A stretch of DNA of 64,000 nt from Leptotrichia buccalis C-1013-b (GTDB lineage Bacteria > Fusobacteriota > Fusobacteriia > Fusobacteriales > Leptotrichiaceae). Made by a program: the position numbers and the translations under genes. The DNA is taken from NCBI RefSeq assembly GCF_000023905.1, contig NC_013192.1, positions 930,001 to 994,000 on the forward strand. Direction: 5' to 3'. Below are positions 18,729-27,609 of this stretch, one piece after another. The notes beneath the pieces are model-generated. The model saw nothing but the letters and a program-made list of their open reading frames with translations, was not told the DNA's origin and did no database searches. Within the stretch, counting starts at the first letter, position 1. Every line of letters begins with the position of its first letter.

Positions 18729-18760
18729 TATTATTTTTTTATATTTTTTTTAAATTTGTA

Positions 18761-18788
18761 TTGCAAAAATAAAAAAAAGAGGTATAAT
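18761..18788 (+). promoter_or_regulatory. Promoter of SH3 unit 2
   Basis: TTGCAA, 16 bases, TATAAT, with the same downstream bases as unit 1. Confidence 0.75.
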
Positions 18789-18837
18789 TATAGTGATAAA
18801 AGAATTAAAAAAAGTTTAAATATAGGGAGTGATTCTT

Positions 18838-19305
18838 ATGAAAAAAATATTATCATCTTTGATTATGTTCTCAACATTGAGCAGCATTTCAATGGGAGCA
18901 ACATACATGACATCAGCAAAGGGTAATGGAATTAATGTACGAACTTCTCCAACAACAAAATCCCGAGTTGTAAAAGTTGTGCCAAGTGGAGATATCGTGA
19001 ATAGTGATGAAAGATCTGGTAACTGGTACAAAGTAGAATCTGTAGATTCTGAATCTGAATACAACGGATATATTCATAACAGCCTATTAAAACCAGTAAC
19101 TGAAAGAAATGTACTACCGAATGGAAATACTAATGTAAGAGCAGCAGGTTCATTAAAATCTAAAGTAATTGGTAAAGTAAATAGTGAAGATGTAATCTAC
19201 ACAATAGGAAATAAGAATAAAGGATGGTACCACGTAAGACTTTCAAAATACCAAGCGAATGGAAAAAAATTTGGATACATTCATGAAAGTAGATTTCAAG
19301 ACTAA
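18838..19305 (+). CDS. Secreted double-SH3-domain protein, copy 2
   Basis: 155 residues with a Sec signal (ending SISMGA) and two SH3b repeats (INVRTSPTTKSRVVKVVPSGD...WYKVES and TNVRAAGSLKSKVIGKVNSED...WYHVRL). It is clearly paralogous to its two neighbours, with conserved GYIHNS and GYIHES segments. AGGGAGTGA precedes the ATG at 18838. Confidence 0.85.
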   Translation: MKKILSSLIMFSTLSSISMGATYMTSAKGNGINVRTSPTTKSRVVKVVPSGDIVNSDERSGNWYKVESVDSESEYNGYIHNSLLKPVTERNVLPNGNTNVRAAGSLKSKVIGKVNSEDVIYTIGNKNKGWYHVRLSKYQANGKKFGYIHESRFQD

Positions 19306-19351
19306 TTATTAAAAATAAACTATATTTATTATTGCTTAAAAATTAAACTTC

Positions 19352-19389
19352 AAAATAGTAGGATTATAAAATTTTTCCTGCTATTTTTA
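19352..19389 (+). terminator. Terminator of SH3 unit 2
   Basis: AAAATAGTAGGA / TCCTGCTATTTT with one G-T pair, followed by T residues. It is related in sequence to the terminators of units 1 and 3. Confidence 0.75.
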
Positions 19390-19428
19390 TATAAATTTTA
19401 AATTTTTTATTATTTTTTAAAATTTATG

Positions 19429-19456
19429 TTCAAAAAATGAAAATATGAGGTATAAT
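19429..19456 (+). promoter_or_regulatory. Promoter of SH3 unit 3
   Basis: TTCAAA, 16 bases, TATAAT. The spacing matches units 1 and 2. Confidence 0.7.
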
Positions 19457-19505
19457 TATAATGATAAAAAGATTAATAAAATTTTAAATCTAAGGAGTGA
19501 TTTTT

Positions 19506-19967
19506 ATGAAAAAGATGTTTCTGTTTTTAATTTTATTTTTCACATTAAGTACTGTTTTGACGGCAGATTGGTATTACATAGGGTCATCAAGTAGTGGAAT
19601 AATTAATGTTCGAGAATTTCCAAATAACCAATCTAGAGTTGTAACAACCGCACGAAATAATCAAATAATACGGGTTATTCACAAACAAGGTAATTGGTAT
19701 AAAGTGAATATTGAAGCTGGTGATATTGGCTATTTAGGATATATTCATAATAGCATGTTAAAAAAAGTTACAGAATTTTCAATATATTCTAAGGAAGGAT
19801 ACACTAATGTAAGATCAAAGCCTAGTTCTTCTTCTAAAGTAATAGCTCGGTTAGAAAATGGAGAAGAAGTTTTTGCGATAAATAAGACAGGAGACTGGTA
19901 TTATGTAACACTTTGGGATAGTGACATATACGGATATGTTCATCAAAGCCAATTACAAAGAAACTAA
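19506..19967 (+). CDS. Secreted double-SH3-domain protein, copy 3
   Basis: 153 residues with a Sec signal (ending TVLTA) and two SH3b repeats (INVREFPNNQSRVVTTARNNQ...WYKVNI and TNVRSKPSSSSKVIARLENGE...WYYVTL). It shares the GYIHNSMLK and GYVHQSQL segments with its paralogues. AAGGAGTGA precedes the ATG at 19506. Confidence 0.85.
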   Translation: MKKMFLFLILFFTLSTVLTADWYYIGSSSSGIINVREFPNNQSRVVTTARNNQIIRVIHKQGNWYKVNIEAGDIGYLGYIHNSMLKKVTEFSIYSKEGYTNVRSKPSSSSKVIARLENGEEVFAINKTGDWYYVTLWDSDIYGYVHQSQLQRN

Positions 19968-19980
19968 AAAATTAAAATAA

Positions 19981-20022
19981 AAAATGGCAGGAAATATTAA
20001 CAAATATAATCCTGCTATTTTT
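19981..20022. terminator. Bidirectional terminator between SH3 unit 3 and the ABC-F gene
   Basis: AAATGGCAGGA / TCCTGCTATTT with one G-T pair. T residues follow on the plus strand, and the A-rich left flank gives a T run for the convergent minus-strand gene. Confidence 0.75.
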
Positions 20023-20040
20023 ATATAATTTATATTCAAC

Positions 20041-21660
20041 TTAGCTATACATTTCATTTAGTCTTGCTTCAACTGTTTCATCATTCAAATAATCATCATA
20101 TTCCATTTCTTTTTCCAAAATACCTTTTGGTGTAATTTCAATTATTTTATTTGCGATTGTCTGAATAAATTCGTGGTCGTGTGTTGTGAATAAGATTGTT
20201 CCGTCAAATCTTTCTAACGATTTATTAAGCGATGTAATTGCTTCAAGATCCAAGTGATCTGTTGGGTTGTCTAATAATAGGACATTTGCGTTGGATAGCA
20301 TCATTTTTGAAAGCATACAACGAACTTTTTCCCCTCCAGAAAGAACTTTGGCTTTTTTTCTTGCATCTTCTCCTGAGAATAGCATTCTTCCTAAGAATCC
20401 ACGTACATATTCTTCGTGCTGATCAGTCGAAAATTGTCTTAGCCAGTCAATTAATGACAAGTCAACATCTTCAAAATATTCTGAATTGTCTTTTGGAAAA
20501 TAGCTTTGTGAAGTTGTAACTCCCCATTCAACTTTTCCAGAATCAGGTTCTAGCTCGCCAGCTAAAATTTGAAAAAGAGTTGTCTTGGCTATATCATTTT
20601 TGGATAAAATAACAACTTTGTCCCCAGTGTTTATTGTAAAGGAAATATTGTCAAGAATTTTTTCTCCGTCAATAGTTTTTGTTAAGTTCTCAACTTTTAA
20701 CATATTGTTTCCAGCTTCCCTTTCAGGTTTGAACTCAATATATGGATATTTTCTATTAGAAACCTGCATATCTTCAAATTGTAATTTTTCCAGCTGTTTC
20801 TTACGGCTTGTAGCTTGTTTTGATTTTGAGGCATTAGCAGAAAAACGTGCAATAAAGTCTTGAAGTTCCTTTTTCTTTTGCTCCATTTTTTTATTTTGGT
20901 TTCTAATTAATTCTTGCATTAATTGATTTGATTCGTACCAGAAATCGTAGTTTCCAACAAACATTTTGATTTTTCCGTAATCAATATCAGCAATGTGAGT
21001 ACAAACCTTATTTAAAAAGTGTCTATCATGCGAAACTACAAGTACAGTTGTGTTTTCCAAGTCCATTAGAAAATCTTCTAGCCATTTTACTGCGTGCAAG
21101 TCAAGTCCATTTGTAGGCTCATCTAATAATAAAATGTCAGGATTTCCAAAAATAGCCTGTGCAAGCAGTACTTTTACCTTTTCAGGTTCTGTTAATTCTT
21201 TCATCAGTTTGTGATGCATTTCAGCGGGAATTCCTAATCCAATTAGAAATTTTTCGGCATTTGTTTCAGCTTCCCAGCCGTCCAGTTCTGCAAATTCCCC
21301 TTCAAGTTCAGCCGCCAAATTTCCATCTTCTTCAGTAAATTCAGTTTTTGCATATAAAGCATTTTTTTGCAGCATAATATCGTATAATTTTGCGTGTCCC
21401 ATCATTACTACATTTAGCACTTCTTCATCTTCATAAGCAAAGTGATCCTGCTTTAGAAATGATAGTCTTTTATTTTTTTCTACAATAACTTCCCCAGAAG
21501 TAGAATCAAGCTCTCCAGTTAAAACTTTCAGAAAAGTTGATTTTCCAGCTCCGTTCGGTCCAATAATACCGTAACAGTTCCCTTCTGTAAATTTAATATT
21601 CACTTCATCAAAAAGTTTTCGTCCACCAAACTGGACAGATAAATTACTTGTTGAAATCAA
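20041..21660 (-). CDS. ABC-F family ATPase (YbiT/YkpA type)
   Basis: A 539-residue soluble protein with two ABC cassettes and no membrane part. ABC-F proteins act on the ribosome E-site, in translation control or antibiotic protection. Cassette 1 has GPNGAGKSTFLKVL and LLLDEPTNGLDLHAVKWLEDFL; cassette 2 has an altered Walker A (ILSKNDIAKTTLFQIL), LSGGEKVRCMLSKMM and LLLDNPTDHLDLEAI. The degenerate second P-loop and NPTDHLD box are typical of the YbiT group. The start is TTG, seven bases after AAGGAGG. Confidence 0.93.
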   Translation of the reverse strand: MISTSNLSVQFGGRKLFDEVNIKFTEGNCYGIIGPNGAGKSTFLKVLTGELDSTSGEVIVEKNKRLSFLKQDHFAYEDEEVLNVVMMGHAKLYDIMLQKNALYAKTEFTEEDGNLAAELEGEFAELDGWEAETNAEKFLIGLGIPAEMHHKLMKELTEPEKVKVLLAQAIFGNPDILLLDEPTNGLDLHAVKWLEDFLMDLENTTVLVVSHDRHFLNKVCTHIADIDYGKIKMFVGNYDFWYESNQLMQELIRNQNKKMEQKKKELQDFIARFSANASKSKQATSRKKQLEKLQFEDMQVSNRKYPYIEFKPEREAGNNMLKVENLTKTIDGEKILDNISFTINTGDKVVILSKNDIAKTTLFQILAGELEPDSGKVEWGVTTSQSYFPKDNSEYFEDVDLSLIDWLRQFSTDQHEEYVRGFLGRMLFSGEDARKKAKVLSGGEKVRCMLSKMMLSNANVLLLDNPTDHLDLEAITSLNKSLERFDGTILFTTHDHEFIQTIANKIIEITPKGILEKEMEYDDYLNDETVEARLNEMYS

Positions 21661-21815
21661 AAAATTTCCTCCTTAAATATTTATAATTTATCTATATTAT
21701 ATCAAAAATTTTCACTAAAAACAAAATAAATTTACTTAAAACCTTTATTTTTTCCAAAATAATTGGTAAAATATACGAAAGGAAAAATTTTGAAAAAACA
21801 GAATGGGGAAAACGT

Positions 21816-22592
21816 ATGAATAAAACAAATTTTCACACTCATAATTACCGATGTGAACATGCCGTTGGAAATGTTGAAGATTATGTAAAGGTGGCAATTA
21901 GGGAAGGCTACACCGAGCTTGGAATATCAGATCACGCTCCAATGCCTGAATATTATGAAAATAATAGAATGAAAGAAGAAGATTTTGACGGATATTTGAA
22001 GGAAATTGAAGAAGCACAAGAAAAATACGGAGATAAAATTAAGATTTATAAATCATTAGAAATTGAATATTTCCCAGAATTTGCTGAAAAATATAATAAA
22101 TACAGGGAAAAACTAGATTATCTTATTTTAGGGCTGCATGCTTTTAGAAAAGATGGAGATGATACAAATTATAATGCTTGGAAAATAAAAACAGAAGAAG
22201 ATGTGCTGGCTTATGCCAAATTTATGGTGGAAGCTATAGAAAGCAAAAAATTTGACTACATCGCACACCCAGATTTGTATGTAATAAATTATCGAACTTG
22301 GGATGAAAGCTGTGAAAAAGCTGCACATATGATTGCAAAAGCAGCAGAAAAAATAGATGTGCCGCTTGAAGTAAATGCAAATGGGATAAGAAAATCGTTT
22401 GAAAGACATCCTGACTGGGACAGATATATGTATCCGTACAAGGAATTTTGGGAAATTGTGAAACAGTATAATGTTAGAACGATGATTGGATCGGATACGC
22501 ACAATTTTAACAGGATGGAAGATAGAGAAATGGAAATTGCTAGGGAGTTTGCGAAGGAAATTGGGTTGAATGTGATTGAGAGCATTTTTTAG
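21816..22592 (+). CDS. PHP-domain histidinol-phosphatase family protein
   Basis: A 258-residue metal-dependent phosphoesterase. PHP motifs: NFHTHNYRCEHA at the start, GISDHAPMP, the Glu in KSLEIEYFPEF, HPDLY, and the final IGSDTHNF. These ligate the metal cluster. This architecture is that of HisK/HisJ histidinol-phosphatases; no other his genes are visible here, so another phosphate substrate is possible. Confidence 0.85.
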   Translation: MNKTNFHTHNYRCEHAVGNVEDYVKVAIREGYTELGISDHAPMPEYYENNRMKEEDFDGYLKEIEEAQEKYGDKIKIYKSLEIEYFPEFAEKYNKYREKLDYLILGLHAFRKDGDDTNYNAWKIKTEEDVLAYAKFMVEAIESKKFDYIAHPDLYVINYRTWDESCEKAAHMIAKAAEKIDVPLEVNANGIRKSFERHPDWDRYMYPYKEFWEIVKQYNVRTMIGSDTHNFNRMEDREMEIAREFAKEIGLNVIESIF

Positions 22593-22624
22593 AATTGTAA
22601 AATTTAACAGGAAGGATTACAATT

Positions 22625-23107
22625 ATGAAAAAAATAATTTTATTTATTTGTATTTTAATAGGAGTGAGCTCGTGTGATATGATCGCTGAAAATATCCAGG
22701 AATCAAAAATTTATTTTGCAAATAGAAAATTAGATAAGAAAAGAAATAAAATTGGTTGGGAACTTTTAAAAGGAGATACTGAAAAAATATTATGGAATGA
22801 TATGGAATTAACACTTCCTAAAAATACAAAGATAAAAAAAGAACCTGGTAAGCCAAAATATGAAACTGGAAATTTGGAATATAATGAAGTAGTATTAGAA
22901 ATAAAATTTGTATACATTCCTAACAAAAATGATGGGAATATTTGTTTTGCTGAACCAACTCCATTCAAACAATGGTATAAGAAAAAAGATAATGATTATT
23001 ACTTTTTATATGCTGATAATTTTGAGAATACAAAGAGTAATATGGTATTAGCTGAAAAAATAGCAAAAGAAAATGGTTTTACTGAATGTAAAAATGGGTT
23101 AAGATAA
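22625..23107 (+). CDS. Lipoprotein, unknown function
   Basis: A 160-residue protein with a lipobox (ICILIGVSSC, acylated Cys17). The mature part has no family I recognise; it includes the strand-like segments DMELTLPKNTKIKKEPG and EVVLEIKFVYIPNK and ends with a cysteine-containing stretch (GFTECKNGLR). The start follows an AGGAAGG site. It lies 32 bases after the PHP gene. Confidence 0.7.
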   Translation: MKKIILFICILIGVSSCDMIAENIQESKIYFANRKLDKKRNKIGWELLKGDTEKILWNDMELTLPKNTKIKKEPGKPKYETGNLEYNEVVLEIKFVYIPNKNDGNICFAEPTPFKQWYKKKDNDYYFLYADNFENTKSNMVLAEKIAKENGFTECKNGLR

Positions 23108-23149
23108 TAAATTTGTATAAAAAATGAAAAATTTTAAAGAAAGGAGTGT

Positions 23150-23188
23150 ATGGTATTGATTTATCATACAATAAACAAAAATGGATAA
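23150..23188 (+). other. 12-codon leader ORF overlapping the Nudix start
   Basis: ATG at 23150, just after AAGGAG, opens a frame reading MVLIYHTINKNG and stops at 23186-23188, overlapping the Nudix ATG at 23181 by 8 bases in another frame. The Nudix gene itself has no good ribosome site, so it may be reached by coupled re-initiation. Confidence 0.4.
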
Positions 23189-23675
23189 CAGTTTTAAATT
23201 TTTAAAAGGGGCAAAAATGATACACCCCACAACAGGGATAACTTTGGAATATTTGGATAAGGCTCATGCAGTATGTTTTGTGCTGTTTAATGAAACGAAG
23301 GAAAAAGTAATTTTGGTAAAACAGTTTAGACCTGGACCAAAAGATTATTCGATTGAAGCTTGTGCAGGGTTAATTGATGGAAATGAGGAGCCTAGAGTGG
23401 CGGCTTTTAGAGAATTAAAGGAAGAAACTGGATACTTGGAAACAGACGTAACAGATATTGAGGAATTGCCGCAAGGACTGTATGTATCGCCAGGTTACAC
23501 TACTGAAAAATTGTATTTTTTTAGTGCAAGATTGAAATCTGATGATATTAAGCCAATAGAGCAGTCGCTTGACCATGGGGAAGAAGTGGAAGTAATATGG
23601 GTTGATGTAAAAGATGTTATAAAACTTTCAAGCGATATGAAAACAATACTTGCTGTAACATATTTTTCTAAATAA
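23181..23675 (+). CDS. Nudix hydrolase (ADP-ribose pyrophosphatase type)
   Basis: A 164-residue hydrolase of nucleoside diphosphates linked to a sugar. The Nudix box is complete (GLIDGNEEPRVAAFRELKEETGY), preceded by the strand VILVKQFRPGPKDYSIEACAG found in ADP-ribose pyrophosphatases and followed by the proline typical of that group (YVSPGYTTEKLYFF). It probably recycles ADP-ribose or a similar compound in the cytosol. Confidence 0.9.
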   Translation: MDNSFKFLKGAKMIHPTTGITLEYLDKAHAVCFVLFNETKEKVILVKQFRPGPKDYSIEACAGLIDGNEEPRVAAFRELKEETGYLETDVTDIEELPQGLYVSPGYTTEKLYFFSARLKSDDIKPIEQSLDHGEEVEVIWVDVKDVIKLSSDMKTILAVTYFSK

Positions 23676-23724
23676 TTTTTACTAAATTTTTAGATTGTAC
23701 AAATCAAATTGAAGGGAGAAAATT

Positions 23725-24150
23725 ATGAAAAGCTCTTTGCCGTTGCCATCTCTGATAATATATGTTTATATTATTTATTTGCTTTTCAGTTTAATTATGA
23801 AAAAAATTAGATTTAAGGCAGAAAATTTGGAAGAGCTGGATGGAGAATTCATTTTTACTTTTATAAGAAGAATTAGAAAAAAAGAGATTTATTTTAACAT
23901 TAATGAAGTAAAAATGTGTGTATTGTCAAGAATGCTTATACAAGGAGGAACATTTAAAACTATAAATTTCAATGTTTTCTTAAATGACGGGTATACTTTT
24001 CGACTAAGAAAAAAAAGAGAATGTTTATTATTTTTGCAAGTTTGCCGTGAAAAAAGGAATGAACTGTATCAAAAAATATTAAGCATGATTCCAGCTGATA
24101 TAACAGTTATTTCAATCATTGAAAAAGAGCTGGATAATTTTAAAAGATAA
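23725..24150 (+). CDS. Small membrane-anchored protein, unknown function
   Basis: A 141-residue protein with one N-terminal hydrophobic helix (SLIIYVYIIYLLFSLIM) then a basic cytosolic domain rich in Arg/Lys (FIRRIRKKEIYFNINEV, FRLRKKRECLLFLQVCREKR). The strand and helix pattern could be a PH-like domain, but I do not recognise a family. AAGGGAG precedes the ATG. It is followed by the pfkA promoter. Confidence 0.6.
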   Translation: MKSSLPLPSLIIYVYIIYLLFSLIMKKIRFKAENLEELDGEFIFTFIRRIRKKEIYFNINEVKMCVLSRMLIQGGTFKTINFNVFLNDGYTFRLRKKRECLLFLQVCREKRNELYQKILSMIPADITVISIIEKELDNFKR

Positions 24151-24194
24151 ATTATAGAGAAAATAAGCATTTAATCAATAATTTTAAAAATTAT

Positions 24195-24223
24195 TTGACA
24201 ACATAAATTAAAAATGATAATAT
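24195..24223 (+). promoter_or_regulatory. pfkA-pyk promoter
   Basis: A perfect TTGACA at 24195-24200, then 17 bases to TAATAT at 24218-24223. GATAAT two bases earlier is an alternative -10 with a 15-base spacer. Confidence 0.6.
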
Positions 24224-24297
24224 AAAAACGTAAGGTTAAAAGAAATTTTCTGTTAATAAATTTTTAATTATAATAGTTATAGAAGGAGAAAAAATCT

Positions 24298-25260
24298 ATG
24301 AAAAAAATCGCAATTTTAACTAGTGGTGGAGATTCACAAGGTATGAATACAGCGATAAGAGCTGTTACGAAAGCTGCCATAAATAAAGGAATGAAAGTTT
24401 ATGGAATCAAAAGAGGATATAAGGGTATGCTTGAAGATCAGATTTCACCATTGACATTATTAGATGTAAGTGGAATTGCTGATAAAGGGGGAACAATTTT
24501 ATTATCAGCAAGATTGCCGGAATTTAAAGATCCTGAAGTTAGAGCAAAAGCAGCGGCTAATTTAAAAAAATATGGAATTGATGGATTAGTTGTAATTGGT
24601 GGAGATGGATCATTCCATGGAGCACATTATTTGTATGAAGAACATGGCATCAAAACAATTGGAATACCAGGAACAATTGATAATGACGTAGCTGGAACTG
24701 ATTATACAGTTGGTTATGATACTGCATTAAATATCATATTAGATGCTATTTCAAAATTAAAAGATACTGCCACTTCTCATGAAAGAACGTATTTGGTAGA
24801 AGTAATGGGAAGAAATTGCGGAGATTTGGCTCTTTATTCTGCAATAGCAGGTGGTGCAAGTGGAGTTATGATTCCTGAAAAAGAAAGCTCAATTGATGAT
24901 TTAGCAGAAGTAATTAAAAAAAGACGTGCAGATGGTAAATTATATGATATAATCGTAGTTGCTGAAGGTGTAGGAAATGTTGTACAACTTAAGGAAGAAT
25001 TAGCTAAAAGAGTTAACACAAGTATAAGAGTTACTATTTTAGGACATATTCAAAGAGGTGGAGCTCCTACTGCATTTGATAGAATTTTGGCAACAAGATT
25101 AGGTGTAAGAGCGGTTGAATTAATTGAAGAAGAAAAAGGTGGATTAATGGTTGGAATTCAAAGTGAAGAAGTAACAACTCATAAACTATCTTATGCTTGG
25201 GAAAATTATTCAAAAGCATCATCAGCTGACTATGTAATAGCAAATATGTTATCATTATAA
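24298..25260 (+). CDS. pfkA: 6-phosphofructokinase, ATP-dependent
   Basis: Phosphorylates fructose 6-phosphate, the committing glycolytic step. ATP-binding TSGGDSQGMNTAIR and GGDGSFHGA, catalytic PGTIDNDVAGTD and the substrate motif MGRNCGDLA are all intact. The 320 residues fit the bacterial allosteric PfkA group, and the Gly in GGDGS is the ATP-type residue. AAGGAG precedes the ATG. pyk follows 110 bases later with no terminator between them, so the two glycolytic genes are probably one operon. Confidence 0.97.
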   Translation: MKKIAILTSGGDSQGMNTAIRAVTKAAINKGMKVYGIKRGYKGMLEDQISPLTLLDVSGIADKGGTILLSARLPEFKDPEVRAKAAANLKKYGIDGLVVIGGDGSFHGAHYLYEEHGIKTIGIPGTIDNDVAGTDYTVGYDTALNIILDAISKLKDTATSHERTYLVEVMGRNCGDLALYSAIAGGASGVMIPEKESSIDDLAEVIKKRRADGKLYDIIVVAEGVGNVVQLKEELAKRVNTSIRVTILGHIQRGGAPTAFDRILATRLGVRAVELIEEEKGGLMVGIQSEEVTTHKLSYAWENYSKASSADYVIANMLSL

Positions 25261-25369
25261 TTATTTAGTAATTAATGATCTATAAAAAATGAATGAATAT
25301 TCTTATATTAAGTAAGATTCATTGATAAATAAGACAGTAAGAATTTTAAACATTAAATTAGGAGGAAAA

Positions 25370-26797
25370 ATGAAAATTAAAATGACTAAAGTTGTTTGTA
25401 CCATCGGTCCAAAAACTGAAAGTATTGAAATGTTGACAAAATTAGTAGAAAGTGGAATGAACGTAATGAGATTGAACTTTTCTCATGGTGATTTTGAAGA
25501 ACATGGACAAAGAATTAAAAATATTAGAGAAGTAATGAAAAAAACAGGTAAAGAAATAGGGATTTTATTAGATACTAAAGGGCCTGAAATTAGAACTGGA
25601 AAATTAGAAGGTGGAAAAGATGTATTATTAGAAACTGGTAAAAAAGTAACTATTACTACTGATTATTCTTTCGTTGGAAATGCTGAAAAATTTGCAGTTT
25701 CTTATCCTGGAATTGTTGATGACTTATATGAAGGAACAACAGTTTTATTAGATGATGGTTTAGTTGGATTAAAAGTTGAGAGCGTAGACAAAGCAGCTGG
25801 AGAAGTTCACTGTGTTATCACAAATACTGGAGAATTAGGAGAAACTAAAGGTGTAAACTTGCCAGATGTTTCAGTTGGATTGCCTGCATTAGCTGAAAAA
25901 GATATTGCTGACTTGAAATTTGGTTGTGAACAAGGTGTTGACTTTGTAGCAGCTTCATTCATAAGAAAAGCATCTGACGTTGCTGAAGTAAGAAAAGTAT
26001 TAGATGATAATGGTGGAAAAAATATTCAAATTATTCCTAAAATTGAAAGCCAAGAAGGTGTTGACAACTTCGATGAAATCTTGGAATTAAGTGATGGAAT
26101 CATGGTAGCAAGAGGAGATTTAGGAGTAGAAGTTCCTGCAGAAGAAGTTCCTTTCATGCAAAAAATGATGATTAGAAAATGTAACAAAGCTGGAAAACCA
26201 GTTATTACAGCTACACAAATGTTAGATTCAATGATTAGAAACCCAAGACCTACAAGAGCAGAAGCAGGAGACGTTGCTAATGCTATTTTAGATGGAACAG
26301 ATGCAGTTATGTTATCAGGAGAATCAGCAAAAGGTAAATATCCAGTAGAAGCTGTTAAGATGATGGCTACTATTTCAAAAAGAACAGATGAATTTAAAAA
26401 ATTCAAAACAGTTGAAACTCCAGGAGGATCAGATATTTCTGTTACAGAAGCAATTTCAAGCGGTGCAGTAAGTACTTCTCATGCATTGGATGCTAAATTA
26501 ATTGTATGTTGGACAAAAACTGGTAGAGCACCAAGAATGATTAGAAAATATGGACCAACTATACCAATTATTGCTTTGACAGACAATGACCAAACTGCAA
26601 GACAATTGGCATTAGTAAGAGGAGTTAGAGCTTACGTAGCAAAAGGATTGGATAAAACAGATGATTTCTTCGCAAAAGCAAGAGAAATTGCAGCTAACCA
26701 TGAAGAAGCGAACAAAGGTGATTTAGTAGTAATGGTAACTGGAATCTCTAAAGAAGGAACAACTAACACATTCAGAGTAGAAAGAGTTGGAGAATAA
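25370..26797 (+). CDS. pyk: Pyruvate kinase
   Basis: Transfers phosphate from phosphoenolpyruvate to ADP. It has the start TKVVCTIGPKTESIEMLTKLV, the active-site segment IIPKIESQEGVDNFDEIL, the catalytic region GIMVARGDLGVEVPAEEVP and TATQMLDSMIRNPRPTRAE. A C-terminal regulatory domain is present. ATG at 25370 is chosen, 475 residues, because AGGAGG lies 5 bases before it; the frame continues upstream only from a poor TTG. It is cotranscribed with pfkA. Confidence 0.97.
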   Translation: MKIKMTKVVCTIGPKTESIEMLTKLVESGMNVMRLNFSHGDFEEHGQRIKNIREVMKKTGKEIGILLDTKGPEIRTGKLEGGKDVLLETGKKVTITTDYSFVGNAEKFAVSYPGIVDDLYEGTTVLLDDGLVGLKVESVDKAAGEVHCVITNTGELGETKGVNLPDVSVGLPALAEKDIADLKFGCEQGVDFVAASFIRKASDVAEVRKVLDDNGGKNIQIIPKIESQEGVDNFDEILELSDGIMVARGDLGVEVPAEEVPFMQKMMIRKCNKAGKPVITATQMLDSMIRNPRPTRAEAGDVANAILDGTDAVMLSGESAKGKYPVEAVKMMATISKRTDEFKKFKTVETPGGSDISVTEAISSGAVSTSHALDAKLIVCWTKTGRAPRMIRKYGPTIPIIALTDNDQTARQLALVRGVRAYVAKGLDKTDDFFAKAREIAANHEEANKGDLVVMVTGISKEGTTNTFRVERVGE

Positions 26798-26845
26798 TTA
26801 AAAAATTTGATTATTTAACTGACAATTAATTTAAATATTTTTGTG

Positions 26846-26878
26846 AGGGAAACGGTTTTATACCTTTTCCCTTTATTT
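26846..26878 (+). terminator. Terminator after pyk
   Basis: AGGGAAA-C-GGT pairs with ACC-TTTTCCCT around a short loop, followed by TTATTT. Confidence 0.65.
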
Positions 26879-26909
26879 ATATACATAAGAAAAGAAAGGA
26901 ATAAAAAAA

Positions 26910-27506
26910 GTGAAAAAACTTGATGATTTGATAGATGTTTTTGCAAAATTACCGGGAATTGGAAGAAAAAGTGCGGCAAGAATTGCATTTGATGTGCTTG
27001 AAAAAAGTGAAGCTGATATTGATAGAATGCTTGAAATAATAAAAGATTCACATACTAATATTAAACATTGTGAAATTTGTGGAAATTTATCGGAAAATGA
27101 TATTTGTGAAATTTGTGCCAATGAGAAAAGAGACAAGGAAGTAATCTGTGTTGTTGAAGGAGTGCGAGATGTGATTGCATTTGAAAAGTCTGAAACTTAT
27201 AATGGACTTTATCACGTACTTGGCGGAAAAATTGATCCATTAAATGGAGTTACTATTGAAGATTTAAACTTAATGAAATTAATGAGAAGGTTGGATGGAA
27301 ATGTGAAAGAAATTATATTAGCTTTAAATCCTGATTTGGAAGGGGAAACTACAAGTCTCTATTTGACAAAATTTTTAAAAGATAAAAATGTAAAAATTTC
27401 AAAAATTGCCAGTGGAATTCCAATGGGAGGAAATATTGAATATACAGATATGGCGACGCTGGGAAGATCGCTGGAAGGTAGAGTTAATGTGGATGATGTA
27501 GACTAG
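26910..27506 (+). CDS. recR: Recombination protein RecR
   Basis: Works with RecO and RecF to load RecA at gaps. It has the N-terminal helix-hairpin-helix (KLPGIGRKSAARIAFDVL), the Cys4 zinc finger (CEICGNLSENDICEIC) and a Toprim domain (VVEGVRDVIAFEKSE, then ALNPDLEGE). The 198 residues are standard. The start is GTG after AAAGGA. Its recO partner lies 15 kb to the left. Confidence 0.96.
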   Translation: MKKLDDLIDVFAKLPGIGRKSAARIAFDVLEKSEADIDRMLEIIKDSHTNIKHCEICGNLSENDICEICANEKRDKEVICVVEGVRDVIAFEKSETYNGLYHVLGGKIDPLNGVTIEDLNLMKLMRRLDGNVKEIILALNPDLEGETTSLYLTKFLKDKNVKISKIASGIPMGGNIEYTDMATLGRSLEGRVNVDDVD

Positions 27507-27609
27507 ATTGGGTTTTAGAAAATAAGAGTTTAAATTACTTGTATTTTATTTGCTATTTCAGTATAATTTCAATATAGGGGCTGAAGGATAAAAAAGGGAG
27601 TAAAGTGGA

